A stretch of DNA of 64,000 nt from Clostridiales bacterium. Lineage in GTDB: Bacteria; Bacillota; Desulfotomaculia; Desulfotomaculales; VENG01. Where the stretch lies: NCBI GenBank assembly GCA_016278505.1, contig JADQBQ010000015.1:35936-99935 (forward strand), given 5' to 3'. Position numbers and translations under genes: made by a program. How positions within the stretch are numbered: position 1 is the stretch's first letter; the number at the start of each line of letters is the position of its first letter. Below the pieces are notes generated by a model. That model did no database searches and was not told where the DNA came from. It was given only the letters and a program-made list of their open reading frames with translations. Shown here in pieces: positions 33,231-41,547 of the stretch.

Positions 33231-33441
33231 AACCTGCCTTTTGCGCCCGCTCATTCAGTGAATCTCGCAGGCCAGGCTAAGGCTCAACCGGACACTCCAG
33301 CGGGATACCCGCCCCATTCGCCGTCCTGGCTCAAGGGGCGGCCTCGCACGTCCTGTGCTCGGTCCCGCTTCCGCTTACCGTCTTCGCCAAGTCTGGCTAA
33401 CTGCTCGATTCAATTCATTCGCTATACACAAAAGGCAGGTT
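33231..33441. mobile_element. MITE-like repeat, copy 1, with 13-bp terminal inverted repeats
   Basis: 211 bp beginning AACCTGCCTTTTG and ending CAAAAGGCAGGTT, exact inverted complements. It is nearly identical over its whole length to 55709-55921 in the same orientation. GC-rich inside, with short internal inverted repeats and no credible gene. No clear target-site duplication. It sits within the importer operon, between the binding-protein gene and dppB. Confidence 0.8.
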
Positions 33442-33480
33442 TTTCGTAGTCTTGGAGAGAGTAATCTCTCCCCTTAATAA

Positions 33481-35055
33481 TTACTCGATAGCTACGTCGT
33501 GCAGGTTGATACGACTGTCCGGGCTGGGTTCCCAATTTTGCACACCGGCTGTACATGCTTCAATCACATCGGTACCGTAGCCGAAGACCCAGGCAGCATC
33601 ATCATAAACAATCTGCTGCACCTGCTTATACTTCTCCGCCCGCTCTTCCTGGTCCACAATGGATTCCGCTTCTTTAAGCAACCTATCCACTTCTTGATTA
33701 CTGTAACAAGCATAGTTACCCCGGCCCCCGGTAAGGAACTGCGGGTTTAAAATTCCATATGGATCCAGGGTGGAATTGCCCCAGTCCTCTACTACCATTG
33801 AACGCTCACCGTTCAATAGTTTCGGTCCTAATACGCCCCAATCCCATACACGCACACTGGCGTCAACCCCCACTTTTCTAAGCTGGCTGGCTACCGCATC
33901 TGCAATCTCTTTCAAAGACTCTTTACAATCGATGATTAACGGGAAACCATCCTCATATCCCGCCTCGGCCAGTAATTGCTCTGCTTTTTCAGCATCGTAT
34001 CCATATGGGTTTAACTGATCATTATGGGCAAAGGCCTCCGGGAGAAGAGGACCGGCTAGTGCCTGGCCGTTACCGCCCAAAATAGCCTCTACAATTTTCT
34101 CCATATCCACTGCATAGTTCATAGCCTTTCTTACCTTCACATCGTCAAAAGGCTCTTTGGTAGTATTCATGGCGATAAAATGTACCGTTGTTCCAATACA
34201 GCGCTTAACCTGAACATTTTGATCACTCTCCAGTTGACTGATCATATGCGAAGGAACTTCCTGAATGATATGGGCTTCTCCACGCTGCAAGGATGCGATG
34301 CGTGAAGATGTTTCCGGCATAATTTTAAACACAACTTGAGATGCCGGTGCCGGGCCAACAGGCTCAATTTCAGGTGACCCACCGTAGTATTCCTCAAAGC
34401 GCTCCATAATAATTTCTCCGCTAAGATCACCGCTGACAAATTTAAATGGACCTGCCCCCACGGGATTTTCAGCAAAATACTGGTCGCCTTTTTCAGTAAT
34501 ATAATCTTTTGGTACTATCTGCTGGTGTGGCAGCATTTTCAAAAATACCGGCCAGGGTTCGGAAAGGATAAATTTAACTGTATAATCGTCCACCTTTTCC
34601 ACTGCTTCCACTGTACCTAAAAGCCCCTTACGTGGTGACGTTTGTCCGTCAATAGCCTCTTCGGTTAAAATACGGCTAAAAGTAAAAGCAACGTCTTCAG
34701 CATCCAGTTTCTCTCCATTATGGAAAGTGACACCTTCTCTGATTTTAAAGATCCATTCGGTGGGGCTTGTTGCCTCCCACGATTCTGCAAGTTCAGGTAC
34801 AATTTCCATGTCCGTAGTCCTTGTTACCAGTCCGTCAAACATATTGCGAATAACGGTCTCCGTTTCCCTGTCACGGTGCATAGCGGGATCCAGTGTCAAA
34901 ATACTGTTCTTCATCCCTACCACCAAAGTATAATCCGTTTGCTGCTCACCGTCGGCTGACTGCTTCTCTCCCTCGCCTCCGCCACCACAACCCGCAAGCA
35001 GCAGGCTGAAAAGGACAACTACCAAAACAATAAACACCGATTTTTTAATTTTCAA
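33481..35055 (-). CDS. Peptide/opine-type ABC transporter substrate-binding lipoprotein
   Basis: 524 residues, SBP family 5. Lipoprotein signal with lipobox LLAGC near residue 23, then a glycine/glutamate-rich linker. Family blocks: TLDPAMHRDRETETVIRNMFDGL, PTEWIFKIREGVTFHNGEKLDAEDVAFTF split over residues of about 90-130, and VRKAMNYAVDMEKIV. It captures peptides, opines or similar solutes outside the membrane and is first in the operon. A GntR operator and a promoter-like sequence lie upstream. Confidence 0.92.
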   Translation of the reverse strand: MKIKKSVFIVLVVVLFSLLLAGCGGGGEGEKQSADGEQQTDYTLVVGMKNSILTLDPAMHRDRETETVIRNMFDGLVTRTTDMEIVPELAESWEATSPTEWIFKIREGVTFHNGEKLDAEDVAFTFSRILTEEAIDGQTSPRKGLLGTVEAVEKVDDYTVKFILSEPWPVFLKMLPHQQIVPKDYITEKGDQYFAENPVGAGPFKFVSGDLSGEIIMERFEEYYGGSPEIEPVGPAPASQVVFKIMPETSSRIASLQRGEAHIIQEVPSHMISQLESDQNVQVKRCIGTTVHFIAMNTTKEPFDDVKVRKAMNYAVDMEKIVEAILGGNGQALAGPLLPEAFAHNDQLNPYGYDAEKAEQLLAEAGYEDGFPLIIDCKESLKEIADAVASQLRKVGVDASVRVWDWGVLGPKLLNGERSMVVEDWGNSTLDPYGILNPQFLTGGRGNYACYSNQEVDRLLKEAESIVDQEERAEKYKQVQQIVYDDAAWVFGYGTDVIEACTAGVQNWEPSPDSRINLHDVAIE

Positions 35056-35145
35056 CAGATACCCCCCTGTGTAAAATGGATTTGTTCTAAATTAAAAGTT
35101 CAATTACATTATTTTCACCTCCGCATCATTCGCCTTTTTCTAAGC

Positions 35146-35174
35146 AATATGAAAACATTTTAAACTTTTGACAA
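35146..35174 (-). promoter_or_regulatory. Probable SigA promoter of the importer operon
   Basis: On the minus strand TTGTCA, 17 bp, CATATT, about 90 bp upstream of the binding-protein start. The GntR-type site lies 14 bp upstream of the -35 box. Confidence 0.5.
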
Positions 35175-35188
35175 ATAAACTATCATAT

Positions 35189-35202
35189 CTGGTAATGACC
35201 AG
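35189..35202 (-). promoter_or_regulatory. GntR-type operator upstream of the importer operon
   Basis: CTGGTAATGACCAG, a perfect 5-bp inverted repeat around AATG. Near-identical copies precede the gntR gene and the opine dehydrogenase gene. Confidence 0.75.
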
Positions 35203-35300
35203 TAGTAATAACGTTGCAGATTTATATACTAGGTTGAGCTCAAATATCCTGCCCGCAAATTGAAAATATTTTGAATTTATTTAATATTCTAATCCAAGCA

Positions 35301-35340
35301 AAACCCACAGGCGGGTTTCTCACATAACCCCTGTGGGTTT
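35301..35340 (-). terminator. Terminator overlapping the gntR stop
   Basis: AAACCCACAGG / CCTGTGGGTTT hairpin with a loop of about 18 bases, followed on the minus strand by TTTTGCTT. Confidence 0.75.
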
Positions 35341-36092
35341 TATACGTGTTTGCGGCTCACAGTAAACTTGAACTTATCCCCACGGTAATGAACTTCCTTG
35401 TATTCAACCGGTGTATTATCTTCGGCATGCGTGGTTGAAGTTACTTTAAATATGGGACTCCCCAAGGGCAACCTTAAGATTTGAGCCATGTCGTTGTCTG
35501 TCAAGACGGCCTCGAAAGTTTGATAGGTAACAATGGGACTCATGCCGTCACGTCCGGCGTAAAGTTGATAGGTTGAAAACGATCGCCCCTCTTCGGCCCA
35601 CATATGTGCCGTGGCAGAGGCAATTTTACCGATGGGTACGGGCATATAGGAGTGATAATATGCAACCGGTTCGTTGTCGGCATAACCCAATAGCACCAGG
35701 TGCACCACGTCTTCATTAACTCCCAGGTTAAGCGCTTTGGCAACGTTAAAATCAGCCGGAAATATTTCTTCATAGAGAACTTTTGTATAAGGATTCATAC
35801 CCCTTAGCTTGACTGTATCTTCAAAAGAGGAAATATTAAACAAACCTTGGTCAATCTTGGGCTTGGCCACAAATGTACCTTTTCCGGGCACGCGGTATAA
35901 AATACCCTCATTAACGGCATCGTTCACAGCCTGCCGCACGGTAGTCCTACTTACATCGTAAAGTTCACACATTTCTCTTTCCGAAAGAATCTGTTGGTCG
36001 GGCATTAGCTCGCCCTGCATAATCATATGCCGTATTAAAACTTTTACTTGTTTATAAAGGGGCGTGGAGGTTCTATGATTGATCATTTCCAC
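35340..36092 (-). CDS. GntR family transcriptional regulator (HutC subfamily, UTRA ligand domain)
   Basis: About 250 residues. N-terminal winged helix with PLYKQVKVLIRHMIMQGEL and LSEREMCELYDVSRTTVRQAV, then a UTRA effector domain from about 85 on, ending HYRGDKFKFTVSRKH. Starts: a GTG at 36092 follows AGAAAGGATTTTTGCT and gives the usual short lead before PLYKQV; a TTG at 36125 is possible but poorly served. A GGTnnnnACC operator of the kind used by this subfamily lies 61 bp upstream and recurs before the importer operon and the opine dehydrogenase-mutase unit, so it very likely controls all three and itself. Confidence 0.9.
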   Translation of the reverse strand: MEMINHRTSTPLYKQVKVLIRHMIMQGELMPDQQILSEREMCELYDVSRTTVRQAVNDAVNEGILYRVPGKGTFVAKPKIDQGLFNISSFEDTVKLRGMNPYTKVLYEEIFPADFNVAKALNLGVNEDVVHLVLLGYADNEPVAYYHSYMPVPIGKIASATAHMWAEEGRSFSTYQLYAGRDGMSPIVTYQTFEAVLTDNDMAQILRLPLGSPIFKVTSTTHAEDNTPVEYKEVHYRGDKFKFTVSRKHV

Positions 36093-36152
36093 AGCAAAAA
36101 TCCTTTCTGAGATATAATTTTCCAAAAAAATCTTCTAATAACAATGTTATAC

Positions 36153-36166
36153 CCGGTTATTACCAG
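36153..36166 (-). promoter_or_regulatory. GntR-type operator upstream of gntR (autoregulation)
   Basis: Reads CTGGTAATAACCGG on the minus strand, 12 of 14 identical to the site at 35189. TATAAC just downstream could be the -10 box. Confidence 0.65.
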
Positions 36167-36184
36167 TATGAATATAATACTAGC

Positions 36185-36220
36185 TGCATTTTCAAAACTC
36201 CTGCCTGAGTTTTGAAAATG
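36185..36220 (-). terminator. Stem-loop after the sigma-54 activator gene
   Basis: Perfect 15-bp arms GCATTTTCAAAACTC / GAGTTTTGAAAATGC around six bases, 40 bp after the activator stop. T-run is weak; terminator is the simplest reading. Confidence 0.6.
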
Positions 36221-36259
36221 CACGCTAAATTAGTTCCCTGCAATATAAATAATAGCCTT

Positions 36260-38056
36260 TCACTTATTGTGTCTCTCATTTAACTGGTATTTATTTATCT
36301 TCCTGTAAATGGTCGCCCTGCCAATGCCCAACGCCACAGCAGCACGTTTTTTCCCTTCATCCGTCCAACCGTAGCTGTCCAGGGCATTGCTTATTGCCTC
36401 TTTTTCCAGCTGTTCTAAAGGCTTTATCTCCACCGGGTGAACAGGCAGCGATTGGCTCTCCTTGGTATGCCGTATGCGCGGAGGAAGACTTTCCGGTAAT
36501 ATTAACCTCTCTTCTTCCAGGTTAATGGCGTATTCAACGGCATTAATCAATTCCCTTATATTCCCCGGCCAGTGGTATTCCTGACATATTTGCATAGCTT
36601 CACCACTGAATCCCTGTATATTTTTGCCCAACAACCGATTAAAACGGCGCATATTATGATTAAGAAGCAAGGGAATGTCCTCGGCGCGTTCCCTAAGGGG
36701 GGGGATGACCAGGGGAATAACACTTAACCGGTAATACAAGTCCTCACGAAAGCGCCCCTTAATCACCATTTCCTGCAGATCGTTGTTGGTGGCGGCTATC
36801 ACCCTTATATCCACCGACAGCATCTGAGTACCACCAACCCTTTCAATTTGTCTCTCCTGCAGCACCCGGAGCAGCTTTGCCTGCAGGTACAAAGACATAT
36901 TACCTATTTCATCCAGAAAAATAGTTCCCCCGTTGGCCAGTTCAAATTTTCCGGGCTTACCGCCCCTCCTGGCTCCGGTAAAAGCACCTTCCTCGTAGCC
37001 AAACAATTCACTTTCCAAAAGGTGTTCCGGAATAGCCCCACAATTAATGGGCACAAAAGGCTTCTGGCTTTCCGCGCCGTCGGTATGAATAGCCCGGGCA
37101 AAAAGCTCCTTTCCCGTACCGCTTTCTCCCACGATGAGCACGGTGGAGTTACTGCGGGCAATTTTCGCTGCCTTAAACTTTACTTCGTTGATAGCCTCGC
37201 TGTCACCGATAATATCATTGAACCCCATTGCCTCCTGGGTGGTAACAATCTGGTAAGCTAATTTTTGTGCTTCTCGAAAATCTCTGAACGTAGCCACAAC
37301 ACCGGCAGAGCCGTCTTCTTCGGAACGTATATGTTTAGCCGTTATCCAAAAGTGTAGCTTTTTCCCACCAAAATTTATAAAATATTCCTTGGATTTAAAA
37401 CCTTTGCCTTCTTTGAGCACATCTAACAAAGGCATATTAGTGCCAAACATATCCTGGATGGCCTTACCAAGCACTTTATTCTTCTTTATCCCCAACATAC
37501 GCTCGGCGGAGCGGTTAAAATGTGTAATGCTTCCCTGTTCATCTATAGCCAGAACTCCTTCATAAACAGAGTCCACAACAGCTTCCAGCCGGTTGGCCAT
37601 AATTATTCTTTCTTTAACCATTTCCTGCTCGGTCACCTTGGCTGTTATTAGGTCAGCCATGCGTCCCACAAAATCAACCAATGTTTCTGTATTGTTGGTC
37701 AAGGTTTTCTTTTGCTCCGCATCGAAGGCCACCAAGCTGATAGTTCCTATTACTTTATCTTCAGCACACAGTGGATATACAATATACGCCAGGTAAAAAC
37801 AATCTCTGGAAAGCGGGCAGGACCGGCAGATAGGATGATTTCCCGGATCGCTGATAACCACATGCTTACCGGTTTGTAAAACATGTTTATTTACCAGGCC
37901 CCGCAGCAGGCGGTCTCCCACTCCTGCACGTACTTTGCCTGTTCCCGCCACCCGCACCAAATTAGAATCAATTATCTCTACCTCCACTTTTAAGGCAGAG
38001 GCTATGGCATCGGATATGCGCTGTTCAGTTTCCTTAACCCGCATCAGGCTGAGCAT
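36260..38056 (-). CDS. Sigma-54-dependent activator with GAF-like, PAS, AAA+ and Fis domains
   Basis: 598 residues. N-terminal sensor (about 1-150) with four Cys: Cys77-x2-Cys80-x5-Cys86-x10-Cys97, a possible metal or Fe-S site. PAS domain about 160-265. AAA+ core: Walker A GESGTGKE, the sigma-54 contact motif GAFTGA, Walker B GGTIFLDEIG. C-terminal Fis HTH (GIGRATIYRKINKY). GGAGGTAAACGA precedes the ATG. The only sigma-54-type promoter found lies before korDABC just upstream, so that operon is its likely target. A terminator-like hairpin in its leader separates it from korC. Confidence 0.93.
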   Translation of the reverse strand: MLSLMRVKETEQRISDAIASALKVEVEIIDSNLVRVAGTGKVRAGVGDRLLRGLVNKHVLQTGKHVVISDPGNHPICRSCPLSRDCFYLAYIVYPLCAEDKVIGTISLVAFDAEQKKTLTNNTETLVDFVGRMADLITAKVTEQEMVKERIIMANRLEAVVDSVYEGVLAIDEQGSITHFNRSAERMLGIKKNKVLGKAIQDMFGTNMPLLDVLKEGKGFKSKEYFINFGGKKLHFWITAKHIRSEEDGSAGVVATFRDFREAQKLAYQIVTTQEAMGFNDIIGDSEAINEVKFKAAKIARSNSTVLIVGESGTGKELFARAIHTDGAESQKPFVPINCGAIPEHLLESELFGYEEGAFTGARRGGKPGKFELANGGTIFLDEIGNMSLYLQAKLLRVLQERQIERVGGTQMLSVDIRVIAATNNDLQEMVIKGRFREDLYYRLSVIPLVIPPLRERAEDIPLLLNHNMRRFNRLLGKNIQGFSGEAMQICQEYHWPGNIRELINAVEYAINLEEERLILPESLPPRIRHTKESQSLPVHPVEIKPLEQLEKEAISNALDSYGWTDEGKKRAAVALGIGRATIYRKINKYQLNERHNK

Positions 38057-38087
38057 TCGTTTACCTCCAAGTGCAGCGATGCAAATA

Positions 38088-38119
38088 TTAAAAAACGGAG
38101 GCTTATCTTTAAGCCTCCG
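38088..38119 (-). terminator. Terminator or attenuator between korC and the activator gene
   Basis: CGGAGGCTTA / TAAGCCTCCG hairpin followed on the minus strand by TTTTTT. It ends only 31 bp before the activator start, leaving little room for a promoter after it, so the activator message may pass through this hairpin. Confidence 0.8.
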
Positions 38120-38202
38120 CTAATACCCTTTATCTATTATTAAATCATATCCTGGTAAATATTCAATATTTAATTATTTACATAATAACATATTACTAAA
38201 AT

Positions 38203-38751
38203 TTAATGTAGCGCTTTTTCTGCCATCTGCCAGCCCAAATCCAACGCCCTGCGGTTCAATTCCTCGGTTCCCGGGGGAATACGGGAAAGAAGAGCATCCG
38301 TCAGTGCCTCGCGGGTAACAATACCCGTTATCCTAGCCATGGCGCCCAGTGCTACTACGTTAGCCACCATCTCCCGGCCTACCTGCTCCCGGGCCGTCAC
38401 ACTTATGGGTAAATTATAAACTGCGCCTTCAACCTCGGGTAAATTCTCCACATAAGAAGAATCGGCTATAACAATGCCCCCTTTTTCTAAGTCCGCAGCG
38501 TATTTATCACTTGCCTCCTGGCTCATTACCAAAAGCACATCCGGGTGCGACACCTTGGGGTAATCTATCTCATCATCATTTATTATTACCTCGGCCTTGC
38601 TTGCACCTCCCCGGGCTTCAGGACCATATGACTGGGATTGGATAGAATTCTTGCCATCCCTGATGGCAGCATCGGCAATAATTATTCCGGCCAATATAAG
38701 TCCCTGTCCCCCGGTACCGCTTAATCGCAGCTCCCTGTTGCTACCCATCAT
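38203..38751 (-). CDS. korC: 2-oxoacid:ferredoxin oxidoreductase gamma subunit
   Basis: 182 residues. LSGTGGQGLILAGIIIADAA and SQSYGPEARGGASKAEVIINDDEID are the hallmarks of the gamma domain of 2-oxoacid oxidoreductases. With the other three subunits it would oxidise a 2-oxo acid to its acyl-CoA and reduce ferredoxin. Last gene of the operon, 10 bp after korB. The order ferredoxin-alpha-beta-gamma points to 2-oxoglutarate oxidoreductase, though branched 2-oxo acids are not excluded. Confidence 0.9.
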   Translation of the reverse strand: MMGSNRELRLSGTGGQGLILAGIIIADAAIRDGKNSIQSQSYGPEARGGASKAEVIINDDEIDYPKVSHPDVLLVMSQEASDKYAADLEKGGIVIADSSYVENLPEVEGAVYNLPISVTAREQVGREMVANVVALGAMARITGIVTREALTDALLSRIPPGTEELNRRALDLGWQMAEKALH

Positions 38752-38761
38752 TCCACCCCCG

Positions 38762-39613
38762 TTAATTTCCCTTTAGAGGCGTGACCGAGCCACCCCCGGC
38801 CTGCTGCATCACTCTAGCTATTAAATTATCATACATAGCTGTATATTCCGGCGCCTCTTGTTTATGCAGTTCACCAACAACTATTTTCCCTTCCAGTTCT
38901 TCAGGGGACATCTGCGCAGCCTTTTTTATATTAACGGCGTTTTCTTTTTGCCACATTATCATGTCTGCTCCGCCCTTCATCTTATTACGGCGGCCAAAGG
39001 CAGTGGGGCACGCCGCCACAGCTTCTACCAGGCTAAAACCCTTATTCTCGATACCGCTCTTAATAAGACCCTTAAGCAGACCGGTGTGATATGTGGTACC
39101 TCTACCCACATAACTTGCCCCGGCACTGCGAGCCAGTTCCGATATGTCAAAGCTAGGCTCAATAGTGCCGTACGGGGCGGTGGTAGCTTTACTGTTGGCC
39201 GGTGTTAAGGGAGAATACTGTCCTCCGGTCATACCGTATATATTATTGTTGAATAAAAGAACGGTTAAATCAATGTTCCGGCGAGCGGCATGAATAAAAT
39301 GGTTGCCGCCTATGGCAGTAGCGTCCCCATCTCCTGTAATTACTATTACATTAAGCTCCGGTCTAGCCAATTTTATACCGGTGGCATAGGCAAGTGCCCG
39401 CCCGTGGGTAGTATGCAAAGTATTGAAATCCAAGTATCCTACAGCCCGTGACGAACATCCGATTCCACCAACTATGACCGTACGGTCCTGATCCAGTTCC
39501 AATTCATTTATGGCCTGCAGCAAGGATCTCAGTACAATTCCGTTACCACAGCCCGGGCACCACATATGAGGGAATTTATCCATCCGTAAGTACGAGTCCA
39601 ATTCACGTGTCAC
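38762..39613 (-). CDS. korB: 2-oxoacid:ferredoxin oxidoreductase beta subunit (thiamine diphosphate-binding)
   Basis: 283 residues. MWCPGCGNGIVL at the N-terminus supplies Cys for the cluster region. ITGDGDATAIGGNHFIHAARRN and NNNIYGMTGGQ carry the GDG...NN motif of thiamine diphosphate enzymes. It starts directly after the alpha-subunit stop, as in many korAB pairs. Confidence 0.93.
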   Translation of the reverse strand: MTRELDSYLRMDKFPHMWCPGCGNGIVLRSLLQAINELELDQDRTVIVGGIGCSSRAVGYLDFNTLHTTHGRALAYATGIKLARPELNVIVITGDGDATAIGGNHFIHAARRNIDLTVLLFNNNIYGMTGGQYSPLTPANSKATTAPYGTIEPSFDISELARSAGASYVGRGTTYHTGLLKGLIKSGIENKGFSLVEAVAACPTAFGRRNKMKGGADMIMWQKENAVNIKKAAQMSPEELEGKIVVGELHKQEAPEYTAMYDNLIARVMQQAGGGSVTPLKGN

Positions 39614-40756
39614 TTATACCACCTCCAGGATGGTATCATATATTTCACCGGGTTTTATCAACTCTCCGTGTACACGGTTAACGCCTTTAACCTGGCAGTG
39701 CTTACCAACTACTCTCTCTACCTCCAGCCTATATTGACCCATATTCATTTCAGGTACAATAATGGTTTTGGCCTTTTTTGCTATCTCCAGCACCTTTTGT
39801 TCCGGAAAAGGCCACAAAGTAAGCGGGCGGTATAATCCTGCTTTTAACCCTTGCCGCCGGGCTTCCTTTACAGCATGCCGAGCAGAGCGAGCTGTGGAGC
39901 CATAGGCCAAAACAATAATTTCTGCGTCGTCCAGGAAGCGGGAATCATCAATGATAATATCCGCCAGGTTATCTGAAATTTTATTATGCAAACGATGAAT
40001 TAGCTCCTCAGCTACCACCGGGCTATTATTAGGTGCACCCGTTTCATCGTGGGCCAGCCCTGTCACGTGATGGCGGTACCCATCACCGAAATTTGCCATG
40101 GGCGGCACTCCCTTTGCACCGGAGGTGTAAGGAATAAAACTTTCCGGTGGTGTCTCAGGACCCTGGCGGTTTAGAACATCAATCTGTTCCTGCGCCGGCA
40201 GTACAACCTTTTCCCGTAAATGTCCCACTACTTCGTCTAAAAGCAAAATTACCGGCACCCGGTATTCCTCAGCCAAATTTACAGACTTAACTGCCAGATC
40301 GTAGGCCTCCCTGACAGATGAGGGACTAAGCACAATCACAGGGTGGTCACCATGGGTACCCCAGCGCGACTGCATTACATCCCCCTGAGCCGGAGCAGTG
40401 GGCATACCTGTACTGGGACCGCTGCGCTGAACATTAACAATCACACAGGGCACTTCAGCCATGGCAGCAAAGCCCAGGTTCTCCTGCATTAGCGAAAACC
40501 CGGGCCCGCTGGTGGCAGTCAAGGATTTTAAACCGGCTAGCGAAGCACCTATAATTGCAGCTATGCTGGCAATTTCATCTTCCATCTGTATAAATTTACC
40601 TCCCACTTGGGGAAGCTTATTGGACATTATTTCGGCAATCTCAGTAGAAGGAGTAATGGGATAACCGGCAAAGAATCGCACACCCGCTGCCAGTGCACCT
40701 TCAGCAACGGCCTCGTTTCCCTGCATTAGCCGGCCCATTTCCAACACGTTACTCAT
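39614..40756 (-). CDS. korA: 2-oxoacid:ferredoxin oxidoreductase alpha subunit
   Basis: About 380 residues. QGNEAVAEGALAAGVRFFAGYPITPSTEI is the pyrimidine-domain start of alpha subunits, and TATSGPGFSLMQENLGFA and the C-terminal transketolase-like domain are typical. I prefer ATG at 40756 because AGGAGGTGGTCGGA lies directly upstream; a GTG three codons earlier is weaker. A 147-bp gap separates it from the ferredoxin gene. Confidence 0.93.
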   Translation of the reverse strand: MSNVLEMGRLMQGNEAVAEGALAAGVRFFAGYPITPSTEIAEIMSNKLPQVGGKFIQMEDEIASIAAIIGASLAGLKSLTATSGPGFSLMQENLGFAAMAEVPCVIVNVQRSGPSTGMPTAPAQGDVMQSRWGTHGDHPVIVLSPSSVREAYDLAVKSVNLAEEYRVPVILLLDEVVGHLREKVVLPAQEQIDVLNRQGPETPPESFIPYTSGAKGVPPMANFGDGYRHHVTGLAHDETGAPNNSPVVAEELIHRLHNKISDNLADIIIDDSRFLDDAEIIVLAYGSTARSARHAVKEARRQGLKAGLYRPLTLWPFPEQKVLEIAKKAKTIIVPEMNMGQYRLEVERVVGKHCQVKGVNRVHGELIKPGEIYDTILEVV

Positions 40757-40903
40757 TCCGACCACCTCCTCCGAAAAGCGGATATTTGAGGTTAGAAATT
40801 GGAAGTTGGATAAAACAAGTACCTTAAAATTAAACCGTTACCCGGTTAACAATAATATTCTTTATATTAATAGCTTTTGCTATACGGGCTATATATAATA
40901 TAA

Positions 40904-41152
40904 TTAGGACTTGGCACCGACTTCTTGACGCTTAGTTACAGAACGCTCAACTGAAATGGCAAAATCGGGACAGTGACTCTCACATTTGCCGCATCCTACA
41001 CAAGACAAGGGGTTTGCAACTACAACTTTACCCCGGTTATCCAGCAGGAGAACATTATGATCACAAAGAGCGGTACAGATGCCACAACCCTTACACCATT
41101 CTTTCTTAACTTCTATTTTGTTGTTAATATAATTGGAAGCTGCCTTAGCCAC
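40904..41152 (-). CDS. korD: 2-oxoacid:ferredoxin oxidoreductase delta subunit (2x4Fe-4S ferredoxin)
   Basis: About 82 residues with two 4Fe-4S motifs: CKGCGICTALC and CVGCGKCESHC. It passes electrons from the oxidoreductase to ferredoxin. GTG at 41152 is preferred: GGGAG precedes it and a sigma-54 promoter at 41195-41210 then leaves a leader of about 30 bases. The ATG pair at 41170 has no ribosome-binding site and would leave only about 14 bases. Confidence 0.9.
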   Translation of the reverse strand: MAKAASNYINNKIEVKKEWCKGCGICTALCDHNVLLLDNRGKVVVANPLSCVGCGKCESHCPDFAISVERSVTKRQEVGAKS

Positions 41153-41194
41153 GGAAACCACTCCCATCATGGAATATCTTTTATTATTACATCA

Positions 41195-41210
41195 TGCAAC
41201 TGATATGCCA
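41195..41210 (-). promoter_or_regulatory. Sigma-54 (-24/-12) promoter of korDABC
   Basis: TGGCAT-N5-TTGCA on the minus strand, one mismatch from TGGCAC-N5-TTGCA with the required GG-N10-GC spacing, 43 bp before the preferred korD start. A sigma-54 activator gene closes the neighbourhood downstream. Confidence 0.85.
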
Positions 41211-41391
41211 GTGTTGGGGGGACATCCTTTGCAAACTACCTCAGACCCTTTGCGCCCCTTATATGGCAGGGTGTCGGCCTTTTTAATGCTAATATTTTTG
41301 TACCCTGAAGGCATAGGGCCAAAACCAGTATTTTATATCAAAACGATACGTGAAACTCCGCGGGCTAACAGCGAGAGGCGCACTCTCAGTT

Positions 41392-41405
41392 TGATACAAG
41401 TATCA
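41392..41405. promoter_or_regulatory. Candidate upstream activator site for the sigma-54 activator
   Basis: TGATACAAGTATCA, a perfect 6-bp inverted repeat, about 180 bp upstream of the -24 element, the usual distance for enhancer-binding proteins. A weaker half-related TATCAAAACGATA lies at about 41336-41348. The rest of 41171-41484 contains no credible gene. Confidence 0.5.
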
Positions 41406-41484
41406 TTGTGAGACGTAAATATTCAAAAACCAGCCATTTAACCGGATTTTAATTTAATTTTGGTGTTTTGATTAAATTTATTCC

Positions 41485-41534
41485 ATGAACAAGAGCCCGT
41501 GCAGCTAAATCCGGCTGCACGGGCTCTTGTTCAT
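41485..41534 (-). terminator. Large stem-loop ending the amino-acid ABC operon
   Basis: 21-bp perfect arms (ATGAACAAGAGCCCGTGCAGC and its complement at 41514-41534) around eight bases, 13 bp after the ATPase stop. No T-run follows, but strength and position fit a terminator. Confidence 0.75.
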
Positions 41535-41547
41535 AAGGTAACTAAGG

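Noticed and set aside
33225-33449. 74-codon open frame in the first MITE-like repeat
   Set aside because: No ribosome-binding site, not kept in the second copy, composition unlike protein.
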